DNA of 64,000 bases from JACDBZ01 sp036262075 (GCA_036262075.1 DATAJO010000038.1:1-64000); one strand, 5' to 3'; shown: positions 50,514-59,982, counted from the stretch's first letter. Made by a program: numbers and translations. Notes: generated from the letters alone by a model not told the origin.

Positions 50514-50683
50514 TATCGCGGGGTTGTCGCCCGAGGGTGCCCGTCGGGCTATGCGTGTTCGATATATCGGTTCGGGGGACGCCCGAACCGCGTAAGTGAG
50601 GACCTTCCGGCGCTGGACCCACCGATAAATCGCACAGGCGTCGCCTGCACGCCCGATCCAGGCGCCAATCCCTCGAAAAATCG
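50509..50683 (+). repeat. 175-bp palindromic element, copy E4
   Basis: Decamers start at 50509 (CGATTTATCG), 50560 (CGATATATCG), 50623 (CGATAAATCG) and 50674 (CGAAAAATCG), with spacing of 51, 63 and 51 bp. Shared stretches with the reverse complement of E1 include CGATATATCGGT, GGGGGACGCCC, CACCGATAAATCGCACAGGC and the CGAAAAATCG end. Confidence 0.92.
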
Positions 50684-50718
50684 AAGGGAGGGGCGAGGGC
50701 GAAGGGAAGGGCGAGGGC
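50683..50718. repeat. 18-bp purine-rich duplication right of E4
   Basis: GAAGGGAGGGGCGAGGGC and GAAGGGAAGGGCGAGGGC follow each other directly after E4. This matches the position and character of the G-rich array after E3. Confidence 0.85.
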
Positions 50719-50733
50719 GGACGGCGCAGCGGC

Positions 50734-51801
50734 TCACGCGCCGACGCCCTCGAGCGAGCGCATCGGCTGGCCCATGCGGGTCTGGTCGCCAGGGGCCAGG
50801 AAGGCGCGCGCCGGATCGGCGGTCCACTCCCACACCGCGGCCCCGGCGGTGTAGCCGGCGCCGAAGGCCACCATGAGGATCCGATCCCCCTGCTTCACCC
50901 GGCCGGAGGCGACGGCCTCGACGAGCGCCATCGGCACCGATGCGGCGCTCGTGTTGCCGTAGCGCTCGATGTTCACGTAGGTCTTGTCCTCGGGGATGCC
51001 GAGCTGCTTCTGCACGTTGTTGATGATCCGGATGTTCGCCTGGTGGAACACGAACTGGTCGATGTCGTCGACCGTCAGGCCGGCCCGCTGCAGCGCCGCC
51101 ACGGCCGACTCGCCCATCTGGCGGGTGGCGTACTTGTAGACCTCGCTGCCCAGCATGCGGATCGCGTGCATGCGCGCGTCGACCGTCTCGTGGGAGGCCG
51201 GTCGCGCCGAGCCGCCGGCCGGCATGATGATCCCCTCGCAACCGGTGCCGTCGCTGAACAGGTCGAACCCGAGCGCGCCGCCCGGCTGGTCCGAAGCCTG
51301 GAGGACGACGGCGCCCGCCCCGTCGCCGAAGAGGACGCACGTCGAGCGGTCGGTCCAGTCGAGGAAGCGGCTGAGGACCTCGACGCCGATGACCAAGACG
51401 TTGCGCGCCATTCCGCCGGCGATGAAGCCGTTCGCCGTGGCCATGGCGTACAGGAAGCCCGAGCAGGCGGCCTGGAGATCGAAGCCCGACGCGCGGGTTG
51501 CCCCGAGCTCGGTGGCGACGAGCACGGCCGTGGCCGGGAGCGGATAGTCCGGCGTGCAGGTGGCCACGACGACGAGGTCGAGCTCCTTCGGGTCGAACCC
51601 GGCCACGGCAAGGGCATCGCGCGAGGCATGCACGCTCAGCGTCAGGGCCGTCTCGTCGTCGGCGGCGATCCGCCGCTCGCGGATCCCGGTCCGCGTCCGG
51701 ATCCACTCGTCGTTGGTGTCGACGATCGTGGCCAGCTCGTCGTTCGTCATGACGCGCGACGGCGCGTACATCCCCCAGCCGGTGATCAGGGCGTTCGTCA
51801 T
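50734..51801 (-). CDS. fabH: 3-oxoacyl-ACP synthase III
   Basis: The 355-residue condensing enzyme starts fatty-acid synthesis from acyl-CoA and malonyl-ACP. The catalytic triad is visible as Cys in AACSGF, His in FHQANIRI and Asn in GNTSAASVP. GDGAGAVVL is typical. An internal stretch of about 25 residues (GGSARPASHETVDARMHAIRM) is the usual dimer loop. The start MTNALITGWG is supported by GAGGA about 10 nt upstream. Confidence 0.94.
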   Translation of the reverse strand: MTNALITGWGMYAPSRVMTNDELATIVDTNDEWIRTRTGIRERRIAADDETALTLSVHASRDALAVAGFDPKELDLVVVATCTPDYPLPATAVLVATELGATRASGFDLQAACSGFLYAMATANGFIAGGMARNVLVIGVEVLSRFLDWTDRSTCVLFGDGAGAVVLQASDQPGGALGFDLFSDGTGCEGIIMPAGGSARPASHETVDARMHAIRMLGSEVYKYATRQMGESAVAALQRAGLTVDDIDQFVFHQANIRIINNVQKQLGIPEDKTYVNIERYGNTSAASVPMALVEAVASGRVKQGDRILMVAFGAGYTAGAAVWEWTADPARAFLAPGDQTRMGQPMRSLEGVGA

Positions 51802-51832
51802 TGGTGGTGTCCTCGGGATGCGGTCGCGCGTG

Positions 51833-52311
51833 TCATCGGGGATCGATCTCCAGCAGCGGTTGCCGGCGCTTGACGAGCGTCCCGTTCTCGACGAGGACAC
51901 GGGTCACCGTGCCGGATTTGTCGGACTTGATCTCGTTGAACAGCTTCATGGCCTCGATCAGGCCCACCACCTGGCCGACGGTGACCTCGTGCCCCTCGGT
52001 CACGTACGGCCGCGCGCCGGGCGACGGGGCGGGATACCAGACGCCGGTGAGCGGCGCCGTGACGTGCACGCGGCCGGGGGCCGGCTCGCCGAACGGCGTG
52101 GGCGGGGGTGGTGCCGATGCGGGCTGCGTCGCCGCGGCGCCGGCGGCAGCGCCCGCGAGGGCCGCCTCGACCGCGGGGGCGGCCACGACGCGGCGGGCCC
52201 GCGAGAGCCGGACGTGGAGCTCGCCGACCGTCAGCTCGAGCTCGTCGAGCCCCGACGACGCAACGGTCGGGGCGAGGATGTCGACGGCCTCGAGGATGCG
52301 GTCGCGGTCGG

Positions 52312-52315
<4 letters not shown>
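51833..52315 (-). CDS. accB: Biotin carboxyl carrier protein of acetyl-CoA carboxylase
   Basis: The 160-residue BCCP carries biotin between the carboxylase and transferase. It has a helical N-terminus, an Ala/Pro-rich linker (about 45-80) and the biotinyl domain with EAMKLFNEI (Lys124 is the biotinylation site). Its ATG overlaps the fabF stop (ATGA). A paralogue at 56.4 kb begins with a closely similar N-terminus (MTDxDRxLxAV) but lacks the lysine. Confidence 0.94.
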
Positions 52316-53569
<1,254 letters not shown>

Positions 53570-53577
<8 letters not shown>

Positions 53578-54079
53578 CGGTCTGACCTCCGCCGATCTGC
53601 TGGTCTCGAGGAATGATGATCGACAGCGTGGCCTCGACCGCAACCTCGCCCTCGACCGTGGCCACGGCCCGCACGCGGCCGAACATGCCGCGCAGCTTCT
53701 CGACGGTCACCTCGAGGCGGAGCGTGTCGCCCGGAACCACGAGCCGCTTGAAGCGGCAGTCGTCGATGCCGGCGAACAGGCCGATCTTGCCGCGGTACTC
53801 GGGCAGGCTGATGACGGCGATGCCGGCCGCCTGGGCCAGTGCCTCGACCATGAGCACGCCCGGCATGATCGGCCGTCCGGGGAAATGCCCCGTGAACTGC
53901 GGCTCGTTGGCCGAGATCTGCTTCGTGGCAACGGCCCGCACGCCCGGCTCGAGCTCGACGACGCGGTCGACGAGGAGGAACGGGTAGCGGTGCGGCAGGA
54001 TCTCCATGATCTGCGCCGCCTCGAGGGGCAGCGTCGGTGTCGTGTCGGTCGGCGGCGTCTCGGTCGTCACGGTCTCCAT
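53570..54079 (-). CDS. fabZ: 3-hydroxyacyl-ACP dehydratase
   Basis: The 169-residue hot-dog-fold enzyme removes water from 3-hydroxyacyl-ACP. It has HRYPFLLVDRV, with the catalytic His in GHFPGRPIMPGVLMVEALAQ and the Glu in the same helix. A Thr/Pro-rich N-terminus of about 18 residues precedes the domain. It lies 18 bp after accC, within the same minus-strand operon. Confidence 0.94.
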
Positions 54080-54097
54080 CCTGGTGGTTGCGGTCGC

Positions 54098-55456
54098 CTA
54101 CGAGGCGACGAAGGCGGCGGGTCCGACGCGGTCGAGCAGGTTCGTGCTCACCCGCGCCTCGAGGAAGGCGTCGTTGTCGACGATCCCCCGATGGAACGGC
54201 AGGTTCGTCTTCACGCCGGCGATGTCCATCTCGGCCAGGGCGCGTCGCGCGCGGGCCAGGGCGTGCTCGCGCGTGTCGCCGTGGACGATGAGCTTCGCCA
54301 GCAGGCTGTCGTAGTAGGGCGGGATCTCGTAGTTGGGGTAGAGGTGGGTGTCGACGCGCACGCCCGGGCCGCCCGGCAGGATGAGCCGCTCGACCTCCCC
54401 GGTCTGCGGGGAGAAGTTGTCGCCCGGGTCCTCGGCGTTGACGCGGAACTCGATGGCGTGGCCGCGGAACGCGATCTCGTCCTGGCGCAGGCTCAGCCGC
54501 TCCCCGGCCGCGACGCGGATCTGCTCGGCCACGAGGTCGACCCCGGTGATCATCTCGGTCACCGGGTGCTCCACCTGGATGCGGCAGTTGATCTCGATGA
54601 AATAGAAGTTGCCGTCGGGATCGAGGAGGAACTCGAGCGTGCCGGCGCCCTCGTAGCCGGCGGCCACCACGCTGCGGATGGCGAGGTCGCGCAGCCGCTC
54701 GCGGGTCGGGTCGTCCATCGCCGGCGACGGGCCCTCCTCGATGATCTTCTGGTGCCGCCGCTGCACGCTGCAGTCGCGCTCGCCGACGTGGATGCCGTTG
54801 CCGTGGCGGTCGACCATGACCTGGACCTCGACGTGGCGCGACTCCTCGATCCATTTCTCGAAGTACACGCTGTCGTCGCCGAAGGCCGCCTGCGCCTCCG
54901 AGCGCGCGAGCGGGAGGCTCGTCTCCATCTCGCGTGGCGAGCGGACGAGCCGCATGCCCCGGCCGCCACCGCCGGCCGACGGCTTGAGAAGCACCGGATA
55001 CCCGGCCCTCGCGGCCTGGTCGAGGGCGTCGCGCAGGTCGGTGACGATTCCCTGGCTGCCCGGCACGGTCGGCAGCCCGTTGGCGGCCAGCATGCGCCGC
55101 ACGGCGTACTTGCTGGCGAAGCGCTCGAGGACCTCCGCCCGCGGGCCGATGAACGTCAGGTCGTGGGCGCTGCACGCCTCGGCAAACGAGGCATCCTCCG
55201 ACAGGAATCCGTAGCCGGGATGGACGGCGTCGCAGCCGCTGATCATGGCGGCGCTGATGAGCGCCGGCTGGTTGAGGTAGCTGCGCCGTGACTCCGCCGG
55301 GCCGATGCAGATCGCCTCGTCGGCGAGCTGGACGGCGAGCGTGTCCCGATCGGCCTCGCTGTAGGCCACCACGGCATCGAGGCCGAGGTCACGGCAGGCG
55401 CGCAGGATGCGCACCGCGATCTCGCCGCGGTTGGCGATGAGGACCTTGCTGACCAT
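54098..55456 (-). CDS. accC: Biotin carboxylase subunit of acetyl-CoA carboxylase
   Basis: The 452-residue ATP-grasp enzyme carboxylates biotin on BCCP. It shows KVLIANRGEIAVRILRACR, the glycine-rich ATP loop SAGGGGRGMRLV, ERDCSVQRRHQKIIEE and EINCRIQVEHPVTE. A length of 452 matches free-standing AccC, without fused BCCP. The ATG shares one base with the stop of the interrupted fabD. Confidence 0.96.
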   Translation of the reverse strand: MVSKVLIANRGEIAVRILRACRDLGLDAVVAYSEADRDTLAVQLADEAICIGPAESRRSYLNQPALISAAMISGCDAVHPGYGFLSEDASFAEACSAHDLTFIGPRAEVLERFASKYAVRRMLAANGLPTVPGSQGIVTDLRDALDQAARAGYPVLLKPSAGGGGRGMRLVRSPREMETSLPLARSEAQAAFGDDSVYFEKWIEESRHVEVQVMVDRHGNGIHVGERDCSVQRRHQKIIEEGPSPAMDDPTRERLRDLAIRSVVAAGYEGAGTLEFLLDPDGNFYFIEINCRIQVEHPVTEMITGVDLVAEQIRVAAGERLSLRQDEIAFRGHAIEFRVNAEDPGDNFSPQTGEVERLILPGGPGVRVDTHLYPNYEIPPYYDSLLAKLIVHGDTREHALARARRALAEMDIAGVKTNLPFHRGIVDNDAFLEARVSTNLLDRVGPAAFVAS

Positions 55457-56418
55457 CAGGCCGATGCCCCCGCCGGCTCCGCCTCGCGCCCGCCGCTTAG
55501 CGCCGCGGCTGCCGCGTCCAGGCCGGCGCGGTCGGCGACGGCCATTGCCGACACCTCCGGCGCGATGCGGCGCACCATGCCGACGAGCGCCGCCCCGGCG
55601 CCGAGCTCGATGACCGTGTCGACGCCCGCGGCGACGAGGCGCCGCACCGATGCGACCCACTCGACCGGCGAGCGAACCTGCTCCGCGAGGAGCGCCTTGA
55701 TCCGTGCAGCATCGGTCACCGGCTCGGCGGTCACGTTGCTGACCACTGGCACGCGCGCGTCGCGCCACGTCTCGCGCTCGAAGGCCTCGGCCAGCTGCTC
55801 GGCCACGGCCGCCATGCGCGGCGAGTGGAACGCGCCCGACACGGGCAGCGGCAGCACGCGCTTCGCCCCCGCCTCGCGGAGCGGCTGCTCGGCGGCGGCG
55901 ATCGCCGCGCGGGTGCCGGAGATGACGACCTGGCCGGGGGCGTTGTCGTTGGCCACGACGAGGTCCGTCGGGCTCGCCACGGTCTCGACGATGCGCGCCA
56001 CGGTGTCGCGGTCGAGCCCGAGGACGGCGGCCATGCCGCCACCGTCGCCCGCCGCGGCCATCAGCTCAGCGCGGCGCGTAACGAGCCGGAGGGCGGCAGG
56101 CAGCTCGAGGACCCCGGCCGCGACGAGCGCCGCGTACTACCCGACCGAGTGGCCGGCGACGAAGGCAGGCGCCAGCGTCACGCGCTCCTCGAGCGCGCGA
56201 AGGGCGGCGATCGAGGTCGCCAGCAGGCAGGGCTGGGTCTGGCGCGTGTCGTTCAGCCGCTCCGCGGGTCCCTCGAAGCAGGTGCCGCTCACCGACCAGC
56301 CGAGGGTCGCATCGGCCTCGTCATAGACCTCGCGCGCGGCCGCCGATGCGTCGGCCAGGTCGCGGCCCATGCCGACCGCCTGCGAGCCCTGGGGCGAGAA
56401 CAGCAGCGCGAGGCTCAT
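55456..56418 (-). pseudogene. fabD: Malonyl-CoA:ACP transacylase interrupted by TAG
   Basis: The reading frame encodes a standard FabD of about 320 residues: LLFSPQGSQAVGMG, TQPCLLATSIAAL, the nucleophile motif GHSVG (Ser91), then YAALVAAGVLELPAALRLV, GDGGGMAAVLGL, ISG and SGAFHSPRM (His). Codon 94, at 56137-56139, is TAG where the family has a conserved Glu (GHSxGEYAA). The change from GAG is a single base. Both sides remain in frame, with no other damage. TAG ends several other genes in this window, so simple recoding is unlikely. A sequencing error, a recent mutation or read-through must be distinguished. FabD is normally essential. Confidence 0.85.
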
Positions 56419-56900
56419 CGGCTCGCTCCCGGCGCCGGCTCGATCTCGACCACGACCTGCCCGTACTCGACCGCCTCGCCGCTCTCGGCGACGAGGTGGC
56501 GGACCGTGCCGCTGCGCGGGGCGCGGACGTCGTGGCGCACCCCGAGCATCTCGACGTGACCGATGACGTCGCCCTTCGTGACGGGCAGGCCGGGCCCGAG
56601 GCCATCGGCGTAGATGAAGTAGCCGACCGCCGGCGCGCCGACGCCCACGGTGGTCGGCGTCGCATCGTCCCCCGGCGGCGGGTCCGAGGCGTGCGGCCCG
56701 GATGGCGCGGCGATCGCCGCGGGCGGATCGGCCGGTTCCGGCGGGCGGCTGCCGCCCGACGCGCTGACCCGCAGGCGGAAGTCGCCATGGGCAACCTCGA
56801 TCTCGGTCAGCCCGTGGCGCTCGAGGCGCTCGCCGAGCTGCGCCACGAGGTCGTCGGCGGCGGCGCGGACGGCGTCGAGCGCGCGGTCGGTATCGGTCAT
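56415..56900 (-). CDS. BCCP-like protein without the biotinylation lysine
   Basis: The 161-residue protein is a paralogue of AccB. It has a similar start (MTDTDRALDAV), a short helical domain, a Pro-rich linker (about 52-82) and a biotinyl/lipoyl beta-barrel at the C-terminus. The attachment hairpin reads GHVEMLGVRHDV. Aligned with GLIEAMKLFNEI of AccB, the biotin Lys is Gly120. It cannot carry biotin. Its place between accA and fabD, with ATGA overlaps, suggests a structural or inhibitory subunit, like plant BADC proteins that compete with BCCP. That role is inferred. Confidence 0.78.
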   Translation of the reverse strand: MTDTDRALDAVRAAADDLVAQLGERLERHGLTEIEVAHGDFRLRVSASGGSRPPEPADPPAAIAAPSGPHASDPPPGDDATPTTVGVGAPAVGYFIYADGLGPGLPVTKGDVIGHVEMLGVRHDVRAPRSGTVRHLVAESGEAVEYGQVVVEIEPAPGASR

Positions 56901-57892
56901 GCGCCGCCCTCCTCCTGGTCATCGCTGCCGTCGCTGGGCCAGATCTCGCTCCACCGCGGCGGTCGCGGCACACCCGGGAGGCGGAGGAAGCGGCCGAGGC
57001 GCCGGCGCAGCGACGGTGGCTGCGGCGGGCGGCTCGAGGACGCGCCGGTCTCGATATAGGCGCCCATGCCCCGCAGCCGAGCATAGCGCCTGGCGAGGAG
57101 GTCGGACGTCTCGAGCGCCGTGAGCCGGCCGAGCGCGGCGAGGACCGCCGCCTTGACCGCACGCGCCGTGGCCACGTGGTCGGTGTGCGCGCCCTCGCCC
57201 GGCTCGGCGATGATCTCGTCGACGACGCCGAGCTCGAGCTGGTCGGCGGCCGTCATGCGCATCGCCGCGGCCGCCGTCCTCGCCTCGTTCTTCGAGCGCC
57301 ACAGGATCGACGAGGCGCCCTCGGGGCTGATGACCGAGTAGACCGAGTTCTCGAGCGCGAGGACCGCGTCACCGATGCCGATGGCCAGCGCACCGCCCGA
57401 TCCGCCCTCGCCGAGCACGACGACGACGGTCGGCACCTCGATGCCGGTCATGAGCTTGATGCTCGACGCGATCGCCTCGGCCTGGCCGCGCTCCTCGGCC
57501 GCCGGGCCAGGGAAGGCGCCCGCGGTGTCGAGGAACGTGACGACCGGCAGGCCGAGCTTGTCCGCGAGGCGCATGAGGCGCTGCGCCTTGCGGAAGCCCT
57601 CCGGGTGCGGCGAGCCGAAGTTGCGGAGGATGTTCGTCTCGGTATCGGTGCCCTTCTGGTGGCCGATGACGACGACCGGACGCCCATCGAGCAGCGCCGG
57701 CCCGCCGACGATGGCCGGGTCGTCGCCGAAGGCCCGGTCGCCGTGGACCTCGTAGAAGTCATCGAACATGAGGGCCACGAGGTGGAGGGTGCGCGGCCGC
57801 TCGGGATGGCGGGCGAGCTGGACGCGGGTCCACGCCGCCTCGATCGCCTCGGCGCTCGGCGGGCCGCCGGCCCGCACGTCGAGCTCGGTCAT
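56897..57892 (-). CDS. accA: Acetyl-CoA carboxylase carboxyltransferase alpha subunit
   Basis: The 331-residue crotonase-fold subunit has HPERPRTLHLVALMFDDFYEVHGDRAF, GHQKGTDT, TAGAFPGPAAEERGQAEAIA and GEGGSGGALAIG, the oxyanion-hole region. The C-terminal 45 residues (SSSRPPQPPSLRRRLGRFLR) are a basic/Pro-rich extension of unknown use. Both ends overlap the neighbours by 4 bp, as expected for stoichiometric subunits. Confidence 0.95.
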   Translation of the reverse strand: MTELDVRAGGPPSAEAIEAAWTRVQLARHPERPRTLHLVALMFDDFYEVHGDRAFGDDPAIVGGPALLDGRPVVVIGHQKGTDTETNILRNFGSPHPEGFRKAQRLMRLADKLGLPVVTFLDTAGAFPGPAAEERGQAEAIASSIKLMTGIEVPTVVVVLGEGGSGGALAIGIGDAVLALENSVYSVISPEGASSILWRSKNEARTAAAAMRMTAADQLELGVVDEIIAEPGEGAHTDHVATARAVKAAVLAALGRLTALETSDLLARRYARLRGMGAYIETGASSSRPPQPPSLRRRLGRFLRLPGVPRPPRWSEIWPSDGSDDQEEGGA

Positions 57893-58893
57893 GGCCGGTC
57901 CTCCGCCTCACCGGCGGCTCGGGCCGGCGCCTTGCCCGTCCCGTTGCGTCCGTCGGCGTCGACGTCGATCCCGATCGTCTCGCTCACCGCCCCGCCGAGG
58001 CGCTCGGCGAGCTCGGACAGCGTGCTCAGCGGGCCCCAGGCCCGGTCGTCGTCCGGCACCGCCGCGACCGCCCGAGCCGCCGGCAGGAGGCGGAGCAGGC
58101 GGGCGAGCGTGGCCCGCAGCTCCGCCCGCGGCACGACGGCGTCGACGAAGCCGTGGGCGAGAAGGAACTCGGCGGACTGGAAGCCCTCGGGCAGCTCCTC
58201 CCCGACCGTGCCGCTCGCCACCCGCGCTCCGGCGAAGCCGATGAGCGCCTTCGGCTCGGCGATGATGACGTCGCCGAGGCTGGCGAAGCTGGCGAGCACG
58301 CCCCCGGTGGTCGGGTCGGTGAGGATCGAGATGAACGGCACGCCGGCCTCGTCGAGGCGCACGAGCGGCGCCGTCGTCTTCGCCAGCTGCATCAGCGACA
58401 ACGTCCCCTCCTGCATCCGCGCGCCGCCCGACGCGCTCACCACGATGGCCGGGATGCGCTCGGCGAGGGCCGTCTCGAAGCAGCGGGCCAGCTTCTCGCC
58501 CACGACGCTGCCCATGCTGCCGCCCATGAAGCGGAAGTCGAAGATGCCGATCGCGACGCGGTGGCCGTCGATCCGCCCGACGCCCCACACCGCGGCATCG
58601 CGGAGCCCGGTCTTGATGCGCGTCGCCTCGAGCCGATCGAGGTACGGCCGGTCGTCGACGAACCCGAGCCGATCCACCGCCTCGAGCCCCGCGTCGCGCT
58701 CCTCGAAGCTGTTGGCGTCGAGCAGCAGGTCGATCCGCTCCCCGACCGACATGCGGAAGTGGTGCCCGCACGACGGGCACACCCGCATCGACCGCTCGAG
58801 CTGGCGGTTGAAGACCTGCGCGTCACAGGCCGGGCACTTCGTCCAGGTGTCGGCCGGCGCGCTCCGGCGGCTGAAGGGGAACTTGATCGGCAA
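57889..58893 (-). CDS. accD: Acetyl-CoA carboxylase carboxyltransferase beta subunit
   Basis: The 334-residue subunit begins with a four-Cys zinc ribbon (CPACDAQVF...CPSCGHHF), followed by the crotonase domain with FRFMGGSMGSVVGEK, ASGGARMQEG and DPTTGGVLASFA. It starts with TTG at 58893, fixed by GGAGG 7 nt upstream. The ATGA overlap with accA couples translation. With AccA, AccB and AccC it completes acetyl-CoA carboxylase, which makes malonyl-CoA. Confidence 0.95.
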   Translation of the reverse strand: MPIKFPFSRRSAPADTWTKCPACDAQVFNRQLERSMRVCPSCGHHFRMSVGERIDLLLDANSFEERDAGLEAVDRLGFVDDRPYLDRLEATRIKTGLRDAAVWGVGRIDGHRVAIGIFDFRFMGGSMGSVVGEKLARCFETALAERIPAIVVSASGGARMQEGTLSLMQLAKTTAPLVRLDEAGVPFISILTDPTTGGVLASFASLGDVIIAEPKALIGFAGARVASGTVGEELPEGFQSAEFLLAHGFVDAVVPRAELRATLARLLRLLPAARAVAAVPDDDRAWGPLSTLSELAERLGGAVSETIGIDVDADGRNGTGKAPARAAGEAEDRP

Positions 58894-58908
58894 TCGGTCC
58901 TCCGCCGC

Positions 58909-59277
58909 TCAGCGGTGCAGGATGCGTGCGGTCGTGGCGCGCCGCGTGCGCCACACCGCGTAGGCGGTCACGCCGACGCCGACGGCCGAGCCGACGGCAC
59001 CGGTCACGAGGAGCCGGCCGGGATGGCGGAGCGCCCACGCGACCGGGTCGCGCGACGCGGACGGCATCGCCAGCCGGGCGCCGAGCCGCGCCTCGAAGCG
59101 CGGCGACACCGACGGCAGCGGCAGCGCCTGGCGCAGCCGCTCGGCGTGCTCGAGGAGGGAACGGTGCTGCGTGCCGAGTCCGGACGCGACGGCGGCGGCC
59201 GCGGCCGACTGCCCGGCCAGGATCTCGTCGACGGCACGATCCAGGCGCACGGGTACGGAGGGACTGGACGACATCAT
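58909..59277 (-). CDS. Small single-span membrane protein next to a sigma factor
   Basis: The 122-residue protein has a soluble helical N-terminus (about 1-75), one transmembrane helix (about 88-108, LLVTGAVGSAVGVGVTAYAVW) and a short basic tail. It follows an ECF sigma factor gene after a gap filled by a tandem array. That position is typical of anti-sigma factors, but no zinc-binding HxxxCxxC motif is present. AGGAG is close to the ATG pair. An anti-sigma role is possible and unproven. Confidence 0.65.
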   Translation of the reverse strand: MMSSSPSVPVRLDRAVDEILAGQSAAAAAVASGLGTQHRSLLEHAERLRQALPLPSVSPRFEARLGARLAMPSASRDPVAWALRHPGRLLVTGAVGSAVGVGVTAYAVWRTRRATTARILHR

Positions 59278-59316
59278 GCTCCTGCAAACACCGCGGAGCC
59301 TGATACGTTACACGGC

Positions 59317-59433
59317 CTCCCGTCAGCCGGCGTGGGGGCCTCCCGTCAGCCGGCGTGGGGGTCTCCCGTCAGCCGGCGTGGGGCGCTCCCGTCAGCCGGC
59401 GTCGAGGCGCTCCCGTCAGCCGGCGTCGAGGCG
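59317..59433. repeat. 23-24-bp tandem array at the sigma gene 3' end
   Basis: CTCCCGTCAGCCGGCGT-GGGG units start at 59317, 59340, 59363, 59386 and 59410. Read on the minus strand each unit contains GCCGGCTGACGGGAG, so the last codons and TGA of the sigma factor gene (stop at 59416-59418) are repeated four more times downstream. Confidence 0.92.
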
Positions 59434-59982
59434 CTCGGCGAGGTCGCGCAGCGCCCGATGCTGGAGCACCCGCACGGCGCCCGCGCTGCGTCCGAGCACG
59501 TCGCCGATCTCCTTCGCCGAGAGGCCGTCCACGAAGCGCAGGACGAGTACCTGGCGGCGGTCCTCGGCCAGGCCGTCGAGGGCGCGCCGCACGCGCCGCG
59601 CCTCCTCGTCGCGCGTGACCCAGGCCAGGGGATCGGCCCCCGTGGCGGGCAGCGGATCGGCGTCGAGCGGCGCCGTGCGCTGGCGGCCGCGCGCCCGGAG
59701 CGCGTTGGCGAGCTGGTTGTGCGCGATCCGGAACAGCCAGGCCCGGAACGACGCCCCCTCGTCGCGGAAGCCGCCGATCGCGCCGAGCGCGGCCACGAAC
59801 GTGCGCTCGGTCACGTCCTCGGCGTCGTGGTGGTCGCCGAGGAGGTAGTAGCAGTAGCCGTACACGCGGTCGAGATAGCGGCGGTAGAGCGTGCCGAAGG
59901 CGGCCCGATCGGCCTGCGCGGCGCGGACGTCGGCGAGATCGGGGTCGTGCGAGCCGGGCTCGCGGTCGGGACGGAGGCTCAT
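59416..59982 (-). CDS. ECF-type sigma factor
   Basis: The 188-residue sigma-70-family protein has region 2 (YLDRVYGYCYYLLGDHHDAEDVTERTFVA, FRAWLFRIAHNQLAN) and region 4 (LAEDRRQVLVLRFVDGLSAKEIGDVLGRSAGAVRVLQHRAL). Its ATG overlaps the birA stop (ATGA), and it precedes a small membrane protein and the acc genes. It may control this lipid-synthesis cluster or an envelope stress response. No operator is recognised. The 3' end is the origin of the 23-24-bp array. Confidence 0.88.
   Translation of the reverse strand: MSLRPDREPGSHDPDLADVRAAQADRAAFGTLYRRYLDRVYGYCYYLLGDHHDAEDVTERTFVAALGAIGGFRDEGASFRAWLFRIAHNQLANALRARGRQRTAPLDADPLPATGADPLAWVTRDEEARRVRRALDGLAEDRRQVLVLRFVDGLSAKEIGDVLGRSAGAVRVLQHRALRDLAERLDAG

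Larger units (their letters stand above)
50441..50733. other. Intergenic region between fabH and fabG holding element E4
   Basis: The 293-bp gap contains 9- and 11-bp arrays, the 175-bp palindrome E4 and an 18-bp purine-rich duplication. No reading frame of interest is present. Confidence 0.8.

Noticed and set aside
40384..50733. The 175-bp elements as CRISPR arrays or integron attC sites
   Set aside because: There are no repeated units with unique spacers of CRISPR type. The copies lack the conserved 7-bp core ends (GTTRRRY-like) of attC and are not next to an integrase or a gene-cassette array.
56137..56139. TAG in fabD as evidence of a recoded genetic code
   Set aside because: TAG is the natural stop of pepA, corA, trpS and other genes in the window, and no other conserved gene here has an internal TAG.
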